In this document: piece after piece, positions 1-10,933 of the stretch
Layout of the letters: each line of letters starts with the position of its first letter
How positions within the stretch are numbered: the first letter of the stretch is position 1
From: Lithobates sylvaticus
Taxonomy: Eukaryota > Chordata > Amphibia > Anura > Ranidae
Reading direction: 5' to 3'
DNA length: 64,000 nt
Assembly (NCBI GenBank): GCA_028564925.1
Contig: CM053029.1
Span: forward strand, 35,084,026-35,148,025
The notes under the pieces: model-generated
What the model was told of the DNA's origin: nothing
Database searches by the model: none
The model's input: the letters and a program-made list of their open reading frames with translations, nothing else
Translations under genes and position numbers: made by a program

Positions 1-133
1 TATGCCGAAGCATGGGGGCAGCAGGGGGGGGGGAGGAGCGATTGGCTCCTAATGCCACGTACATACGGTCGAAATTCCGACCGTGTGTACACGGCATAAC
101 TTTTGCGGGAGGATGCCCCCATGCATCGGCATA
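1..133. repeat. short outer inverted repeat enclosing a 44 bp mini-MITE
   Basis: Bases 1-20 (TATGCCGAAGCATGGGGGCA) and 114-133 (TGCCCCCATGCATCGGCATA) are reverse complements with one mismatch. They flank the mini-MITE at 53-96. The left arm may continue outside the window. Confidence 0.6.
53..96. mobile_element. 44 bp Harbinger-like mini-MITE (terminal repeats only)
   Basis: The 19 bp ends TGCCACGTACATACGGTCG and the reverse complement of CGACCGTGTGTACACGGCA match at 16 of 19 positions and are separated by only 6 bases. TAA flanks both sides (50-52 and 97-99), giving an exact 3 bp target duplication. The ends match those of the roughly 400 bp MITEs at 18110-18513 and 53335-53762, so this is best read as an internally deleted member of that family. 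Confidence 0.6.
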
Positions 134-1289
134 TATAAATGGTGCATGTATGCCCATCATTAGAAGTGGGTGGATGAAGGGAGGTATTCTAATGGTGGGC
201 ATACCCACCAATCAATCTCTTTTTTTCGTTCAGCCAAGAGGCTGCATGAAAAAAAAAAGATTACAATATATGTCCAGTATGTTGCTGGACTTTGAATGGT
301 TATACCAGAATGATGCCTGCAGGTTTAGGTATCATCTTGGTATCATTCTTTTCAGCCAGTGATCGGCTTTCATGTAAAAGCAATTCTAGCGGGTAATTAG
401 CCTCTAGACTGCTTTTACAAGCAGTGGGAGGGAATGTCCCCCCTCCCGGATATAAACCGCGCCATTGGGAAATTGGGAAAGCATTTTATCACACCAATCT
501 TGGTGTGGTCAGATGCTTTGAGGGCAGAGGAAAGATCTAGGGTCTAATAGACCCCAATTTTTTCAAAAAAAGAGTACCTGTCACTGCCTATTGCTATCAT
601 AGGGGATATTTACATTCCCTGAGATAACAATAAAAATCATAACAAAGAAAAAAAATGGAAGGAACAGTTTAAAAATAAAATAAAAAAGCTAAATAAATAA
701 AAAAAAAAAAAAAAAAAAAAAAAAAGCACCCCTGCCCCCCTTCTCTTGCGCAAAGGCGTACACAAGCGTTGGTCTGGCGTCATATGTAAACAGCAATTGC
801 ACCATGCATGTGAGGTATCACCGCGAAGGTCAGATCGAGGGCAGTAATTTTAGCAGTAGACCTCCTCCGTGAATCTAATGTGGTATCATGTAAAGGCTTT
901 TAAAGGCTTTTAAAAATGTATGTAGTTTGTCGCCACTGCGTGTTTGTGCGCAATTTTAAAGCATGTCGTGTTTGGTATCCATGTACTCGGCCTAAGATCA
1001 TATTTTTTATTTCATCAAAAATTTGAGCAATATAGTGTGTTTTAGTGCATTAAAATAAAAAAAAGTGTATTTTTTCCACAAAAAATGCGTTTGAAAAATC
1101 GCTGCGCAAATACTGTGTGGAAAAAAAAAATGCAACACCCACCATTTTAATCTGTAGGGCCTTTGCTTTAACATTATATATAGTGTTTGGGGGTTCAACG
1201 TAATTTTCTTGCAAAAAAAAAAATATGTTTTCATGTAAACAAAAAGTGTTAGAAAGGGCTTTGTCTACAAGTGGTTAGAAGAGTGGGTG

Positions 1290-2410
1290 ACGTGTGACAT
1301 AGGCTTCTAAATGTTGTGCATAAAATGCCAGGACAGTTCAAACCCCCCCCAAATGACCCCATTTTGGAAAGTAGACACCCCAAGCTATTTGATGAGAGCA
1401 ATGTTGAGCCCATTAAATATTTTTTTTTTTTGTCCCAAGAGATTGAATAATGAAAAAAAAAAAAATATATATATTTTTTTTACAAAAAGTTGTCACTAAA
1501 TGATATATTGCTCAAACATGTCATGGGCATATGTGGAAATACACCCCAAAATACATTCTGTTGCTTCTCCTGAGTACGGGGATACCACATGTGTGGGACT
1601 TTTTGGGAGCCTAGCTGCGTACGGAACCCCAAAAACCAATCACCGCCTTCAGGCTTTCTAAGGGTGTAATTTTTTTATTTCACTTCTCACTGCCAATCAC
1701 AGTTTCGGAGGCCATGGAATGCCCAGATGGCATAAAACCCCCCAAAATGACCCCATTTTGGAAAGTAGACACCCCAAGCTATTTGCTGAGAGGTATGGTG
1801 AGTATTTTGCAGATCTCGCTTTTTGTCACAAAGTTTTGAAAATTGAAAAAAAGAAAAAAAAAATTTTTTTTCTTTACTTTCTTCATTTTCAAAAACAAAT
1901 GAGAGCTGTAAAATACTCACCATGCCTCTCAACAAATAGCTTGGGGTGTCTACTTTCCAAAATGGGGTCATTTGGGGGGGTTTTGTGCTATTTTGGCATT
2001 TTATGGCCTTCGAAACGGTGATAGGTAGTGAGGAGTGAAATCAAAAATTTGCACCCTTAGAAATCCTGAAGGCGGTGCTTGGGTTTCGGGGCCCCGTACG
2101 CGGCTAGGCTCCCAAAAAGTCCCACACATGTGGTATCCCCATACTCAGGAGAAGCAGCAAAATGTATTTTGGGGTGCAATTCCACATATAACTATGGCAT
2201 GTGTGAGCAATATATCATTTAGTGACAACTTTTTGAAAAAAAAAAAATCTTTTTTATTTTTGTCTTTATTCAATCACTTGGGACTAAAAAAAAAAATATT
2301 CAATGGGCTCAACATGCCTCTCAGCAAATAGCTTGGGGTGTCTACTTTCCAAAATGGGGTCATTTGGGGGGGGTTTTGTACTTCTCTGCCATTTTAGCAC
2401 CTCAAGAAAT
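1290..2410. repeat. internal ~550 bp inverted duplication in the family B repeat
   Basis: A block containing ACCCCATTTTGGAAAGTAGA occurs in forward orientation at about 1355-1374 and 1750-1769 and in reverse orientation near 1945-1965 and 2337-2360. The intervening text (ATACCACATGTGTGG, the GGAGCCTAGC region) is also mirrored around a centre near 1855, which consists of oligo-A/oligo-T. The arms have diverged at scattered sites, so the duplication is not recent. Confidence 0.7.
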
Positions 2411-2851
2411 GAAATAGGCAGTCATAAATTAAAAGCGGTGTAAATTCCAGAAAATGTACTCTAGTTTGTAGACGCTATAACTTTTGCGCAAACCAATAAA
2501 TATACGCTTATTGGCATTTTTTTTACTAAAGACATGTGGCTGAATACATTTTGGCCCAAATGTTTGACTAAAATTGAGTTTATTAGATTTTTTTTATAAC
2601 AAAAAGTAGAAAATCTCTTTTTTTTTCAAAATTTTCGCTCTTTTTCCATTTATATCGCAAAAAATAAAAATCACAGAGGCAATCAAATACCATCAAAAGA
2701 AAGCTCTATTTGTGGGAAGAAAAGGACGCAAATTTCGTTTGGTTACAAAATTGCATGACCGCGCAATTACCAGTTAAAGTAGTGCAGTGCGAAATTGAAA
2801 AAAGACCTCTGGTCCTTTGGCTGCCAAATGGTCCGGGGCTGAAGTGGTTAA

Positions 2852-3118
2852 GCTTTGAAAATAAAACCTGGAAGCTGATTGGTTTCTATGCAGAGCTGCA
2901 CCAGATTTTGCACTCTTCAGTTTTAGTAAATCAACACCAAAGTTTTTCTTTTGTATCTTGTGACTAGAACAGGAAAAGATTAAAACCCCTGTTAGTTTTA
3001 TTTTTTGTTTTAAACACAGATTTCTCTTGATTTTTTTCCAAGAGAAACAACAAGATGAGAGGAAAACTTTCTACAATATAAGGCAAAGTCCAATGTTAGC
3101 CACTTGCTCTCCAGAAGA
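2852..3118. other. spacer with a probable MITE fragment
   Basis: About 270 bp between two TTAA repeats. The stretch 2852-2950 (CTGATTGGTTTCTATGCAGA, then a CTCTTCAGTTTTAGTAAATC-like string) resembles from memory a short repeat seen in many frog loci. No coding potential was found. Confidence 0.3.
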
Positions 3119-3122
3119 TTAA

Positions 3123-3648
3123 CCCCCCTTCATGACCAAGCCATTTTTTGTGATACAGCACTGCGTTACTTTAACTGACAATTGCGCTGATCATGCAATG
3201 CTGTACATAAATTAAATTTATGTCATTTTTTCCCACAAATAGAGATTTATTTTGGTGATATTGGATCATCACTAGGTCTTTTATTTTTTGTGCTATAAAC
3301 CAAAAAAAAATCAAGATTTTTGAAAAGAAAAAAATATATATTTTTTTATTTTCTGCCCAAAAAACATATCCAAACAAATTGAAAAAAAAAATCCAAATAA
3401 GCGTATATTGATTAGTTTGCTCAAAAGTTATAGTGTCTACAAACTATGGGGTATTTACTGGAATTTTTTTCCCTTATACTAGTAATGACGGCGATCAGCG
3501 ACTTATAGTGGAGACTGTGATATTGTGTTGGACAATCTGGCATTACCTGACACTTTTGAGACTTTTCTGGGGACCAGTGACACTAATACAGTGATCAGTG
3601 CTAAAAGTATGCACTGTCACTGTACTAAAAATACTGTCTGGGAAGAGG
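3123..3648 (+). mobile_element. family A TTAA MITE
   Basis: TTAA lies on both sides (3119-3122 and 3649-3652). The left end begins CCCCCCTTCATGACCAAG and the right end is GGGAAGAGG. The body shows the family A landmarks in order: AATTGCGC, TTCCCACAAATAGAG, TTTTTTGTGCTATAAAC, a TAATGACGGCGATCAGCGA block and the AGTGATCAGTGCTA block. It is about 526 bp, shorter than the 912 bp copy at 13033-13944, and lacks the GC-rich 3' part. Confidence 0.6.
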
Positions 3649-3652
3649 TTAA

Positions 3653-4592
3653 ACATGTATGGCAATTAAAGGGTTAACTGAGTGCCTAGCCAGTGTTTGT
3701 GAACTGTGTACTGCTTTTACTAGGGGATGTCCTCTGCAGGAAAACAAAAATCAAGCACAACCCCGCTGTCAGGACGGACTCTGCATTGTTTACATGGGCA
3801 GAGCTCCGTCCAGTTTGCCTCCTTAGGGCTCATGCACACAGGATGTTTTTACAGCTGCTGTAAGGGGCGTTTGACTTTTTTTGAACTGCCTCTAAAAGCC
3901 CCTCCATGTTAGCCTATGTGTCCATGCCCACATAACCTGTCAGAGGCATTTGGAGGCATAAGCGTTTAAGGGGCGGGAGAAAAAAAAAGGCCAAAAAATG
4001 CGTCAAAATGTGTCTAAACGCGTCAAGACGCGTTTAGTCGTGTTTAACATTTGTAGGCGTTACATTATAGGGAGTGTTTTTAATGTAAAAACACCCTAAA
4101 ACGCTAAAATGCAGGAAACGGCAAAAACACTAATGTAAAAACGCTCCTAAATGCTAAAAAACAAGGAGGGGGGAGAGAGAGGGAGAGAGAGATTATTCTG
4201 TATAGAGTGGTCAGCAACTGGTTAGAGTTGTAACTAGAGCAAATGGACCCATTGGAAGATTTCCTCCATTTCTTTTTAAGTGACAGCTGCATTCTAAACC
4301 TGACAGATTTTATGAAATCTAAAAGATAACACTGTCCCTGATTTGGAGAGACTGTCCCTGATTTGGAGCAATGTCCCTCTTTCCTCCTCATTTGTCTCCC
4401 ATTTTGGTCTGATCTATATAATTGTATATAAAATGCACTTTTTATCTTTCAAAATGTGTTTCCCAGTGCTAAACCTTTCATCTAATTTCTAAATTGCTGC
4501 ATTTGTACATTTTAAAAGCCAATATAAAGGAATAGTAGTGGTAAAAAAAGCCCTTGTGGATTTAATCAACCTTCTATTTGGTTATTTCTCCT
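3653..4592. other. unclassified repeat-derived DNA
   Basis: About 940 bp without a gene. The first 170 bp look like the distal part of a family A-type repeat. From 3826 there is a string starting AGGGCTCATGCACACAGG with many AAAAACGC/GCGTTT motifs in both orientations up to about 4160, typical of a frog MITE. A GAGA-rich tract lies at 4168-4195. The remainder shows nothing recognisable. Confidence 0.35.
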
Positions 4593-5372
4593 TTAACCAG
4601 TTGCCGACCACCGCACGCCGATATACGTCGGTGCAATGGCAGTGGTGGGCAAATGGCGTACCTGTACATCCCCTTTAAGAGCTGGGGGATAGCAGATGGG
4701 ACTGGCGGACTCGATGCCCGCCGGTCTCCTGGCCATCGTGTCACGGAGCCTCAGAACGCGGAAGTGCTTATGTAAACAAGGCATTTTCCCGTTCTGGCTT
4801 GTGTCATGACAGAGATCACTGCTCTCTGTCATCGAGAGCAGTGATCGCTGTCATGTGACTTGAATCCCACCCCCCCACAGTTAGAATCACTCCCTAGGAC
4901 ACACCTAACCCCTTCATCGCCCCCTAGTGGTTAACCCCTTCACTGCCAGTGTCATTTACACAGTAATCAGTGCATTTTTATAGCACTGATCGCTGGATAA
5001 ATGACAATGGTCCCAAAATAGTGTCAAAAATGTCCGATGGGTCCGCCATAATGTTACAGTTCCGATAAAAATCGCAGATCGCCGCCATTACTAATAAAAA
5101 AATGACAAAAAACTATCCCCTATTTTGTAGACAATATAACTTTTGCACAAACCAATCAATATATGCTTATTGCGATATTTTTTTTTTTTTTTTTTACCAA
5201 AAATATGCAGAAGAATACATATCTGCCTAAACTGAGGAAAAAATCTTTTTTTATAAATTTTTGGGGGATATTTATTATAGCAAAAAGTAAAAAAATATTG
5301 CTTTTTTTTTCCCAAAATTTTCACTCTTTTTTTTTGTTTATAGCGCAAAAAATAAAAACCACAGGAGGTGAT

Positions 5373-8243
5373 TAGGGTTGAGCGAACCCGAACTGTAAAG
5401 TTCGCGTCCGTACCGGACTTTTGGGTGTTCGGGTCCCGGACCCGAACCCGAACAATTGACTGTATTTTCGGGTTCGGGCCCGGTGTTCGGCGATGTAATG
5501 GTGCTTTTTAAAATGTCTTTTAAAAGCACTCGGGGCTATATGAATTGTCGGCTCCTGTCCCCTTAATACAGAGAACAATCATTGAAGTCATTTATTTTTA
5601 AAAATTTAGTCATAAAAAGTGTTTGGGGACCTGGCTCCTGCCCCAGGGGACATGTATCAATGCAAAAAAAACTTTAAAAAAACGGCAGTTTTTTCGGGAG
5701 CAGTGATTTTAATAATGCTTAAAGTGAAACAATAAAAGTGTAATATTCCTTTAAATTTCGTACCTGGGGGGTGTCTATAGTATGCATGTAAAGGGGCGCA
5801 TGTTTCCTGTGCTTAGAACTGTCTCTGCAAAAAGTGTAATTTTTGCCGGAAAGAAAGCTATTTAAAATCACTCGCGGCTAATGTGTATTGTCGGCACCCG
5901 TAACACAGAGAACAGTCATTCATTGAAAGTCATTCATAAAAAAATTCAATAACCAGGCCCTTCAGGTCTGGGATGGATATTAAGGGGGACCCCAGCCAAA
6001 AAAAAAAAAAAAATGGCGTAGGGTTCCCCTCAAAATCCATCCCAGACCCTTGAGGTCTGGGATGGATTTTTAAGGGGAAACCCAGCCAAAAAAAATGGCG
6101 TGGGGTCCCCCTCAAAATCCATACCAGACCCTTATCCGAGCACGCAACCTGGCAGGCCGCAGGAAAAGAGGGAGGACGAGAGCGGCCCCCTCTCCCACCT
6201 GAACCGTACCAGGCCACATGCCCTCAACATTGGGAGGATGCTTTGGGGGTCTAAGACCCCCAAAGCACCTTGGTCCCATGTTGATGAGGACAAGGGCCTC
6301 GTCCCCACAACCGTGCCCGGTGGTTGTGGGGGTCTGCGGGCGGGGGGCTTATCGGAATCTGGAAGCCCCCTTTAACAAGGGGACCCTGAGATCCTGGCCC
6401 CCCCTGTGTGAAATGGTAAGGGGGTACAAAAGTACCCCTACCATTTCACCAAAAAAGTATCAAAAATTTTAAAAATGACAGGAGACGGTCTTTGACAATT
6501 CCTTTATTAAAATCTTCTTTCTTCTTTCTTCTGGTCTTCCTTTCTTCATCTTCTCCTTCCGGCATCTTCTTCCGATCCGCTTCTTCTTGGCCTTCTCGTC
6601 CAGCATCGGTGTCTCTTCTGGGCCGCTCCGCGCAATGGGAGGCTCCCGCTGTGTGAGGCTTCTCTCCGGTATCTTCTTCCACGGCGTCGGTCTCTGAGGC
6701 TTCTCTCCGGTATCTTCTTCCAGGGCGTCGGTCTCTTCTTGGGCCACTCCTCGCAATGGGAGGCTCCCGGTGTGTGAGGCTTCGCTTGGGCTGACAGGTC
6801 TTTTATAACGGAGGGCGGGGCCACCTGGTAACCCCGCCCCCTCTGACGCATGGGGACGTCATGGAGCCTCCCATTGCGAGGAGTGGTCCAAGAAGAGACC
6901 GACGCCCTGGAAGAAGATACCGGAGAGAAGCCTCAGAGACCGACGCCGTGGAAGAAGATACCGGAGAGAAGCCTCACACAGCGGGAGCCTCCCATTGCGC
7001 GGAGCGGCCCAGAAGAGACACCGATGCTGGACGAGAAGGCCAAGAAGAAGCGGATCGGAAGAAGATGCCGGAAGGAGAAGATGAAGAAAGGAAGACCAGA
7101 AGAAAGAAGAAAGAAGATTTTAATAAAGGAATTGTCAAAGACCGTCTCCTGTCATTTTTACAATTTTTGACACTTTTTTGGTGAAATGGTAGGGGTACTT
7201 TTGTACTCCCTTACCATTTCACATGGGGGGAGCGGGATCTGGGGGTCCCCTTGTTAAAGGGGGCTTCCAGATTCCGATAAGCCCCCCCCGCCTGCAGACC
7301 CCCACAACCACCAGGCACGGTTGTGGGGACGAGGCCCTTGTCCTCATCAACATGGGGACAAGGTGCTTTGGGGGTCCTCCCAATATTGAGGGCATGTGGC
7401 CTGGTACGGTTCAGGTGGGAGGGGGGCGCTCTCGTCCCCCCCTCTTTTCCTGCGGCCTGCCAGGTTGCGTGCTCGGATAAGGGTCTGGTATGGATTTTGA
7501 GGGGGACCCCACGCCATTTTTTTGGGCTGGGTTTCCCCTTAAAATCCATCCCAGACCTCAAGGGTCTGGGATGGATTTTGAGGGGAACCCTATGCCATTT
7601 TTTTTGGGCTGGGGTCCCCCTTAATATCCATCCCAGACCTGAAGGGCCTGGTTATTGAATTTGGGGGGACCCCCACGCTTTTTTTTTTTTTTTTTTTTAT
7701 CAATGACTTTTTTTTATGAATGACTTTCAATGAATGACTGTTCTCTGTGTTACGGGAGCCGACAATACACATTAGCCGCGAGTGATTTTAAATAGCTTTC
7801 TTTCCTGCAAAAAGAGTTCTAAGCATGGGAAACATGCGCCCTTTTACAGGCATACTATAGACACCCCCAGGTACAAAAATTTAAAGGAATATTACACTTT
7901 TATTGTTTCACTTTAAGCATTATTAAAATCACTGCTCCCGAAAAAACGGCTGTTTTTAAAAGTTTTTTTTGCATTGATACATGTCCCCTGGGGCAGGACC
8001 CGGATCCCCAAACACTTTTTATGTTTAACTTTTTAAAAATAAATGACTTCAATGACTGTTCTCTGTATTAAGGGGGACGGGAGCCCGACACTTTATTATA
8101 TAGCCGTTCGGGTCCTCATTGACTTCAATGGGGTTCGGTGTTCGGGGTCAGGTTCGGCTCAAGTTCGGTCCCGAACCCGAACTTTTTTCTGAAGTTCGGC
8201 CGAACCTGCCGAACCCGAACATCCAGGTGTCCGCTCAACTCTA
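5373..8243. mobile_element. hAT-like foldback, copy C1 (2871 bp)
   Basis: The ends are TAGGGTTGAGCG and its inverted partner CGCTCAACTCTA. The 8 bp GAGGTGAT is duplicated exactly at 5365-5372 and 8244-8251, as expected for hAT transposition. The two halves are long inverted arms meeting near 6850. Each contains, from outside in: GTTCGG/CCGAAC-rich subterminal DNA, the GGGGACATGTATCAATGC block, GGTCCCCC repeats with TGGCGT, the CAACCTGGCAGGCCGCAGG block, AAATGGTAAGGGGGTACAAA, and a purine/pyrimidine tract with AATAAA. The right arm lacks the TATA segment present in the left. No transposase-like ORF exists, so it is non-autonomous. Confidence 0.85.
6503..7127. promoter_or_regulatory. central transcription cassette of foldback C1
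   Basis: The left arm carries, on the minus strand, a TATA-like TTATAAAA (complement of 6801-6808) beside a GC box (GGGCGGGG, 6814-6821) and, 293 bp downstream, AATAAA (complement of 6503-6508). The right arm has AATAAA at 7122-7127 but its TATA segment is missing: the sequence passes from GGGGACGTCATG straight to GAGCCTCCCATTGCG. Function is inferred from motifs only. Confidence 0.5.
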
Positions 8244-8261
8244 GAGGTGATCAAATACCAC

Positions 8262-8760
8262 CAAAAGAGGCTGGAAATCAGGAACATACGTTATAGCCTA
8301 GAGGATCAAGAGAACCACAGTAGAAGGAACAACTTGAGGATACAGGGTCTACCTGAGTCCATAAAAAACTGCGATCTTGAAAAAACGCTGAGGTGTTCAA
8401 TAAAATTGATAGAGTTCACCGGATACAAAAAGCAAATATGCTACCAACAGATGTAGTAAGAGATGTAATAGCAAGATTCACTCATTATGAAAAAAAAACA
8501 ACAAGTCTCATATGGCATGTGAAGTGCAGCACCAATCAAATTTAATGGAAGCGAGATATTAATCTTTACGGACTTATCACAAGAAACTTTGTCTAGAAGG
8601 TAGCTAAAAATCAAGGGGTATCAGCTACATTGCAATTCCCAGAAGACTTGAAAGACTTTTGTAGCAAATTAGATTTACCATGCATAAATTTAAAGAATTG
8701 GAAAAAAAAACAGAATGGGGGAAGTTGTTGGATCAGCAATGGAAGAAAGTTTAGTGTCCT
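8262..8760 (+). pseudogene. L1-1 ORF1 fragment (coiled-coil end, RRM, C-terminal domain)
   Basis: L1 ORF1 is an RNA-binding trimeric protein that packages L1 RNA. The visible part has the EDQENHSRRNNLRIQGLPES signature joining coiled coil to RRM, about 60 residues of open frame, then frameshifted stretches ending with PEDLKDFCSKLDLPC. The first half of the protein, including most of the coiled coil, is absent. It is about half the length of the intact ORF1 at 59857-60876. Confidence 0.7.
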
Positions 8761-9212
8761 TCAATTAGAATAGATTGGGGATTAGTTAAACAAGTGGCAT
8801 AGGGTGGGTAAAAGGTTATAGGTATAATGGTTTAGTAAAAGAGGAAATCCGCTCGGGGTGCATGGGGTTCCGGTGTTGTCTGCCTGCCCCCCCCCCAGCG
8901 CCATTCCTGATATTGGGATGAGATCTGGGGGTCCAGACACAATATAACCCCCAAGGGATGCCCTGCCTGGCTGAGAGCTCATGATTTGGGCAATAGCCAG
9001 GCAGGCCATAATATCTGGAAGGGAGGTTGGGAGTGGGGAGGGGGGGTTCACAAGAGAAGCCCTGTTGAGGGGGTATTTAGGAGTATTGTTCAGTTTTATT
9101 ATGTCTTGTTAAAGTGTATGTTAGTCAAATGGATCATCTCTGGTAAAATAGTAGAATATGTAGTTCCACACTACAGAAAAAATATGAGATACTATCCTCC
9201 ACTAATGTAAGA
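8760..9212 (+). other. inter-ORF region of L1-1
   Basis: About 450 bp between ORF1 and ORF2 remains. It includes a C8-9 tract and a GGGAGGTTGGGAGTGGGGAG stretch. No coding potential was seen. It is far shorter than the 1606 bp inter-ORF region of L1-2. Confidence 0.4.
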
Positions 9213-10930
9213 AATGGCGCCATTGAAGATAGTGACATATAATGTTAAATAGCCCTAGTAAACGGCATCAAATATTGCAGAAATTATCCAATGTTATCTT
9301 TTTACAAGAGACTCACTTTAAATGGTCATCCAGGGTTGGATTGAACTCTAAAAATTTCCCAGTTTGGTTTCATGGATATTCCCCTGATAAGAGATCTAAA
9401 GGATTAGCAATAGGTTTCTACAAAAACACACAGTTTAATTGAAAAGCTATGGAATCCGATTCCGAAGGAAGGTATCTGTTCATCAGGGGTTCTATGTTCA
9501 ATATTGATTATACTTTAGTGAACATATATATTATCCTAATAGCCACCCATGTTCCTTTTTGAGTAAAGTAATGAATAAGCTAGATAATTTTAAAGTAGGA
9601 AAGGTAATTATGGCAGGGAATTTTAATTTTGTGCTTGATCCAACCCTGGATACCCAGCCCTTATATCTACGTTCAGAGGGTAAACATCTTAAGGTAGTAA
9701 AACATAAGCTACACCAGCAGCAACTTGTGGAGGCTTGGAGAATTTTGCATCCTATCGGGAGGGATTATACATATTCTCAGATACATTCCTTAGGCCCCTT
9801 TCACACTGGGGCGGGAGCCGCGGTCACGGTAAAGCAGCGCTATATTTAGCGCTGCTTTACCGTCGTTTTAGCCGCGGTATTCGGCCGCTCGCGGTGCGGT
9901 TTTACCCCCCGCGAGCGGCTGAAAAAGGGTTAAAATCCCCCACAGAGCGCCGCCGTAGCGGCGCTTTGCGCCGGTATTGCCGCGGAATTACCGCGGTGTC
10001 CCATTCAAATCAATGGGAAGGAGCGGTATAGGAGCGGTGAATACACCGCTCCTATACCGCTCCGAAGATGCTGCTAGCAGGACTTTTTTGACCGTCCTGC
10101 TAGCGCACCGCTCCAGTGTGAAAGCCCGCCGGCTTTCACACTGGAGTGAATGGGGCCGTTTTTTTCAGGCGGTGTACAGGCGCTATTTTTAGCGCTGTAC
10201 CGCCTGAAAACCGCCCCAGTGTGAAAGGGGCCTCATACTCCAGAATTGACTGTTTTTTTTAGATCATCAATTGTTTGAGGGCTTACTAAAGGCAGAGGTG
10301 AAGTCAATCACCCTCTCGGATCATGCCCCGGTTGTTGTTAACTTGGACTTGAAAAGTATACTGGATAGGCAGAGAACCTGGAGGTTGGATGAATCGCTTC
10401 TATACGATCAGGATATAGTAGAGGAATTGGAAAAGGATATGGTTATGTTTTTTGAAGAGAATAATGTAGAGAATATTGATCCAACTATTTTATGGGAAAC
10501 ACATAAATCTGTTATGAGAGGGAGATTAATAGCAGAAGGGGCTAAGAGGAAACTAATTTTGACAGCCAATAAACAATCCCTCTTACAAGAGATTTATGAT
10601 CTGGAGCAGACACATAAGAATTTAAATGATAATAAAGTAAAGAGGGAATTGATAGGAAAACGTGAGGCATTGAGGGAGTTGAAGCTAAACATGAATTCAT
10701 TAGAACAGCAAAAAGTCAGTACGAATTTGGCAATAGACCTGGGAAAATGTTGGCAAGGGAGATTAAACCTGGAAGGAATTTAAATTATATTGTAAAAATG
10801 AAAGATAAAAAGGGAGAGTTGAAATAATCCACTAGGGATATATGTAAAATTTTTCTGGAGTATTATCATTTATTATATAAAGTTAATGCTTCTGAAAACT
10901 TGAAGATAGTCGAAATAAAGTCAGTACTTA
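9213..10930 (+). pseudogene. L1-1 ORF2 endonuclease region, broken
   Basis: ORF2 normally encodes an APE-type endonuclease, a reverse transcriptase and a Cys-rich tail. Here only the endonuclease and the linker before the RT can be recognised. Motifs in order: VTYNVK, QETHF, GYSPDKRSKG (SxGLAIGF), MAGNFNF, RDYTYS, SRIDCFF (interrupted by the 9793-10232 MITE), LSDHAPVVV, then a charged helical linker (10271-10783; TWRLDESLL, ILWETHKSVMRG) that aligns well with the same part of L1-2 (QWRLNESLL, IWEAHKTVIRG). Stops and shifts occur between these blocks. Confidence 0.75.
9793..10232. mobile_element. PIF/Harbinger-like MITE, 440 bp, in L1-1 ORF2
   Basis: The terminal inverted repeats are identical over 22 bp, starting GGCCCCTTTCACACTGGGG. 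Flanking trinucleotides are TTA (9790-9792) and TCA (10233-10235), a near-match to a TWA target duplication. The interior is GC-rich and largely palindromic (AGCGCTGCTTTACCG against its mirror; GGAGCGGTATAGGAGCGGTG against ACCGCTCCTATACCGCTCC). It splits the L1 endonuclease block at ...IHS / YSRID, so it inserted after L1-1. Confidence 0.7.
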
Positions 10931-10933
10931 GAT

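Larger units (their letters stand above)
1..2847 (-). mobile_element. TTAA-type repeat, family B-like, left end outside window
   Basis: The right end reads GGGGCTGAAGTGG followed by TTAA (2848-2851), the terminus shared by the other TTAA-flanked repeats here. Internal blocks match the 14367-16110 and 24200-25928 copies: a GC-rich part with TGATGCCTGCAGG (about 310-330), a block around 780-1230, and a subterminal part with TATCGCAAAAAATAAAAATC and CTATTTGTGGGAAGAAAAGG (2650-2730). There is a poly-A run at about 700-725. A TTAA target with CCACTT-type ends suggests a non-autonomous piggyBac-like element, but no transposase is present. All reading frames in it are short and unlike known proteins. 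The left end is not visible, so length and target duplication cannot be checked. Confidence 0.6.
4597..8264 (-). mobile_element. family A TTAA repeat split by a foldback insertion
   Basis: TTAA at 4593-4596 precedes CCAGTTGCCGACCACCG, the family A 3' end in reverse. The element reads through to AAAAACCACAGGAGGTGAT (5372), is interrupted by the foldback at 5373-8243, and resumes at 8244 with GAGGTGATCAAATACCACCA. Matching sequence stops at about 8264, where L1-1 text starts, so the other terminus is lost. The interruption yields an 8 bp duplication of family A sequence, which fixes the order: family A first, foldback later. Confidence 0.75.
8265..10930 (+). mobile_element. L1-1, degraded L1 LINE
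   Basis: ORF1 text begins at about 8265 (LEIRNIRYSLEDQENHSRRN, then NLRIQGLPES), the end of the coiled coil and start of the RRM of L1 ORF1. The C-terminal domain follows at about 8610-8710 (ATLQFPEDLKDF, LDLPCINLKNW). ORF2 begins near 9213 with MAPLKIVTYNVK and carries endonuclease motifs (IFLQETHFKW; AGNFNFVLDP; SRIDCFF; LSDHAPVVVNL). It then runs to about 10930 without reaching the RT core, where PLE text takes over. Several stops and frameshifts interrupt both ORFs, including TAG at the end of the MAPLKIVTYNVK run. The 5' end is missing and the 3' end is replaced, so it is a dead fragment. Confidence 0.8.

Noticed and set aside
12-362. 116-residue frame at the window start
   Set aside because: Lies over a mini-MITE and a TTAA-type repeat and resembles no known protein.
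6446-7184. Charged Lys/Arg/Glu-rich frames in the foldback core (also near 21111, 28992, 30766, 45783, 46186)
   Set aside because: They cross the TATA-like box, shift frame between copies, and reflect purine-rich DNA. Not conserved as proteins.
7211-7658. Pro/Gly-rich frames in GGTCCCCC arms
   Set aside because: Mirror images on both strands of an inverted repeat, varying in length between copies; composition effect.
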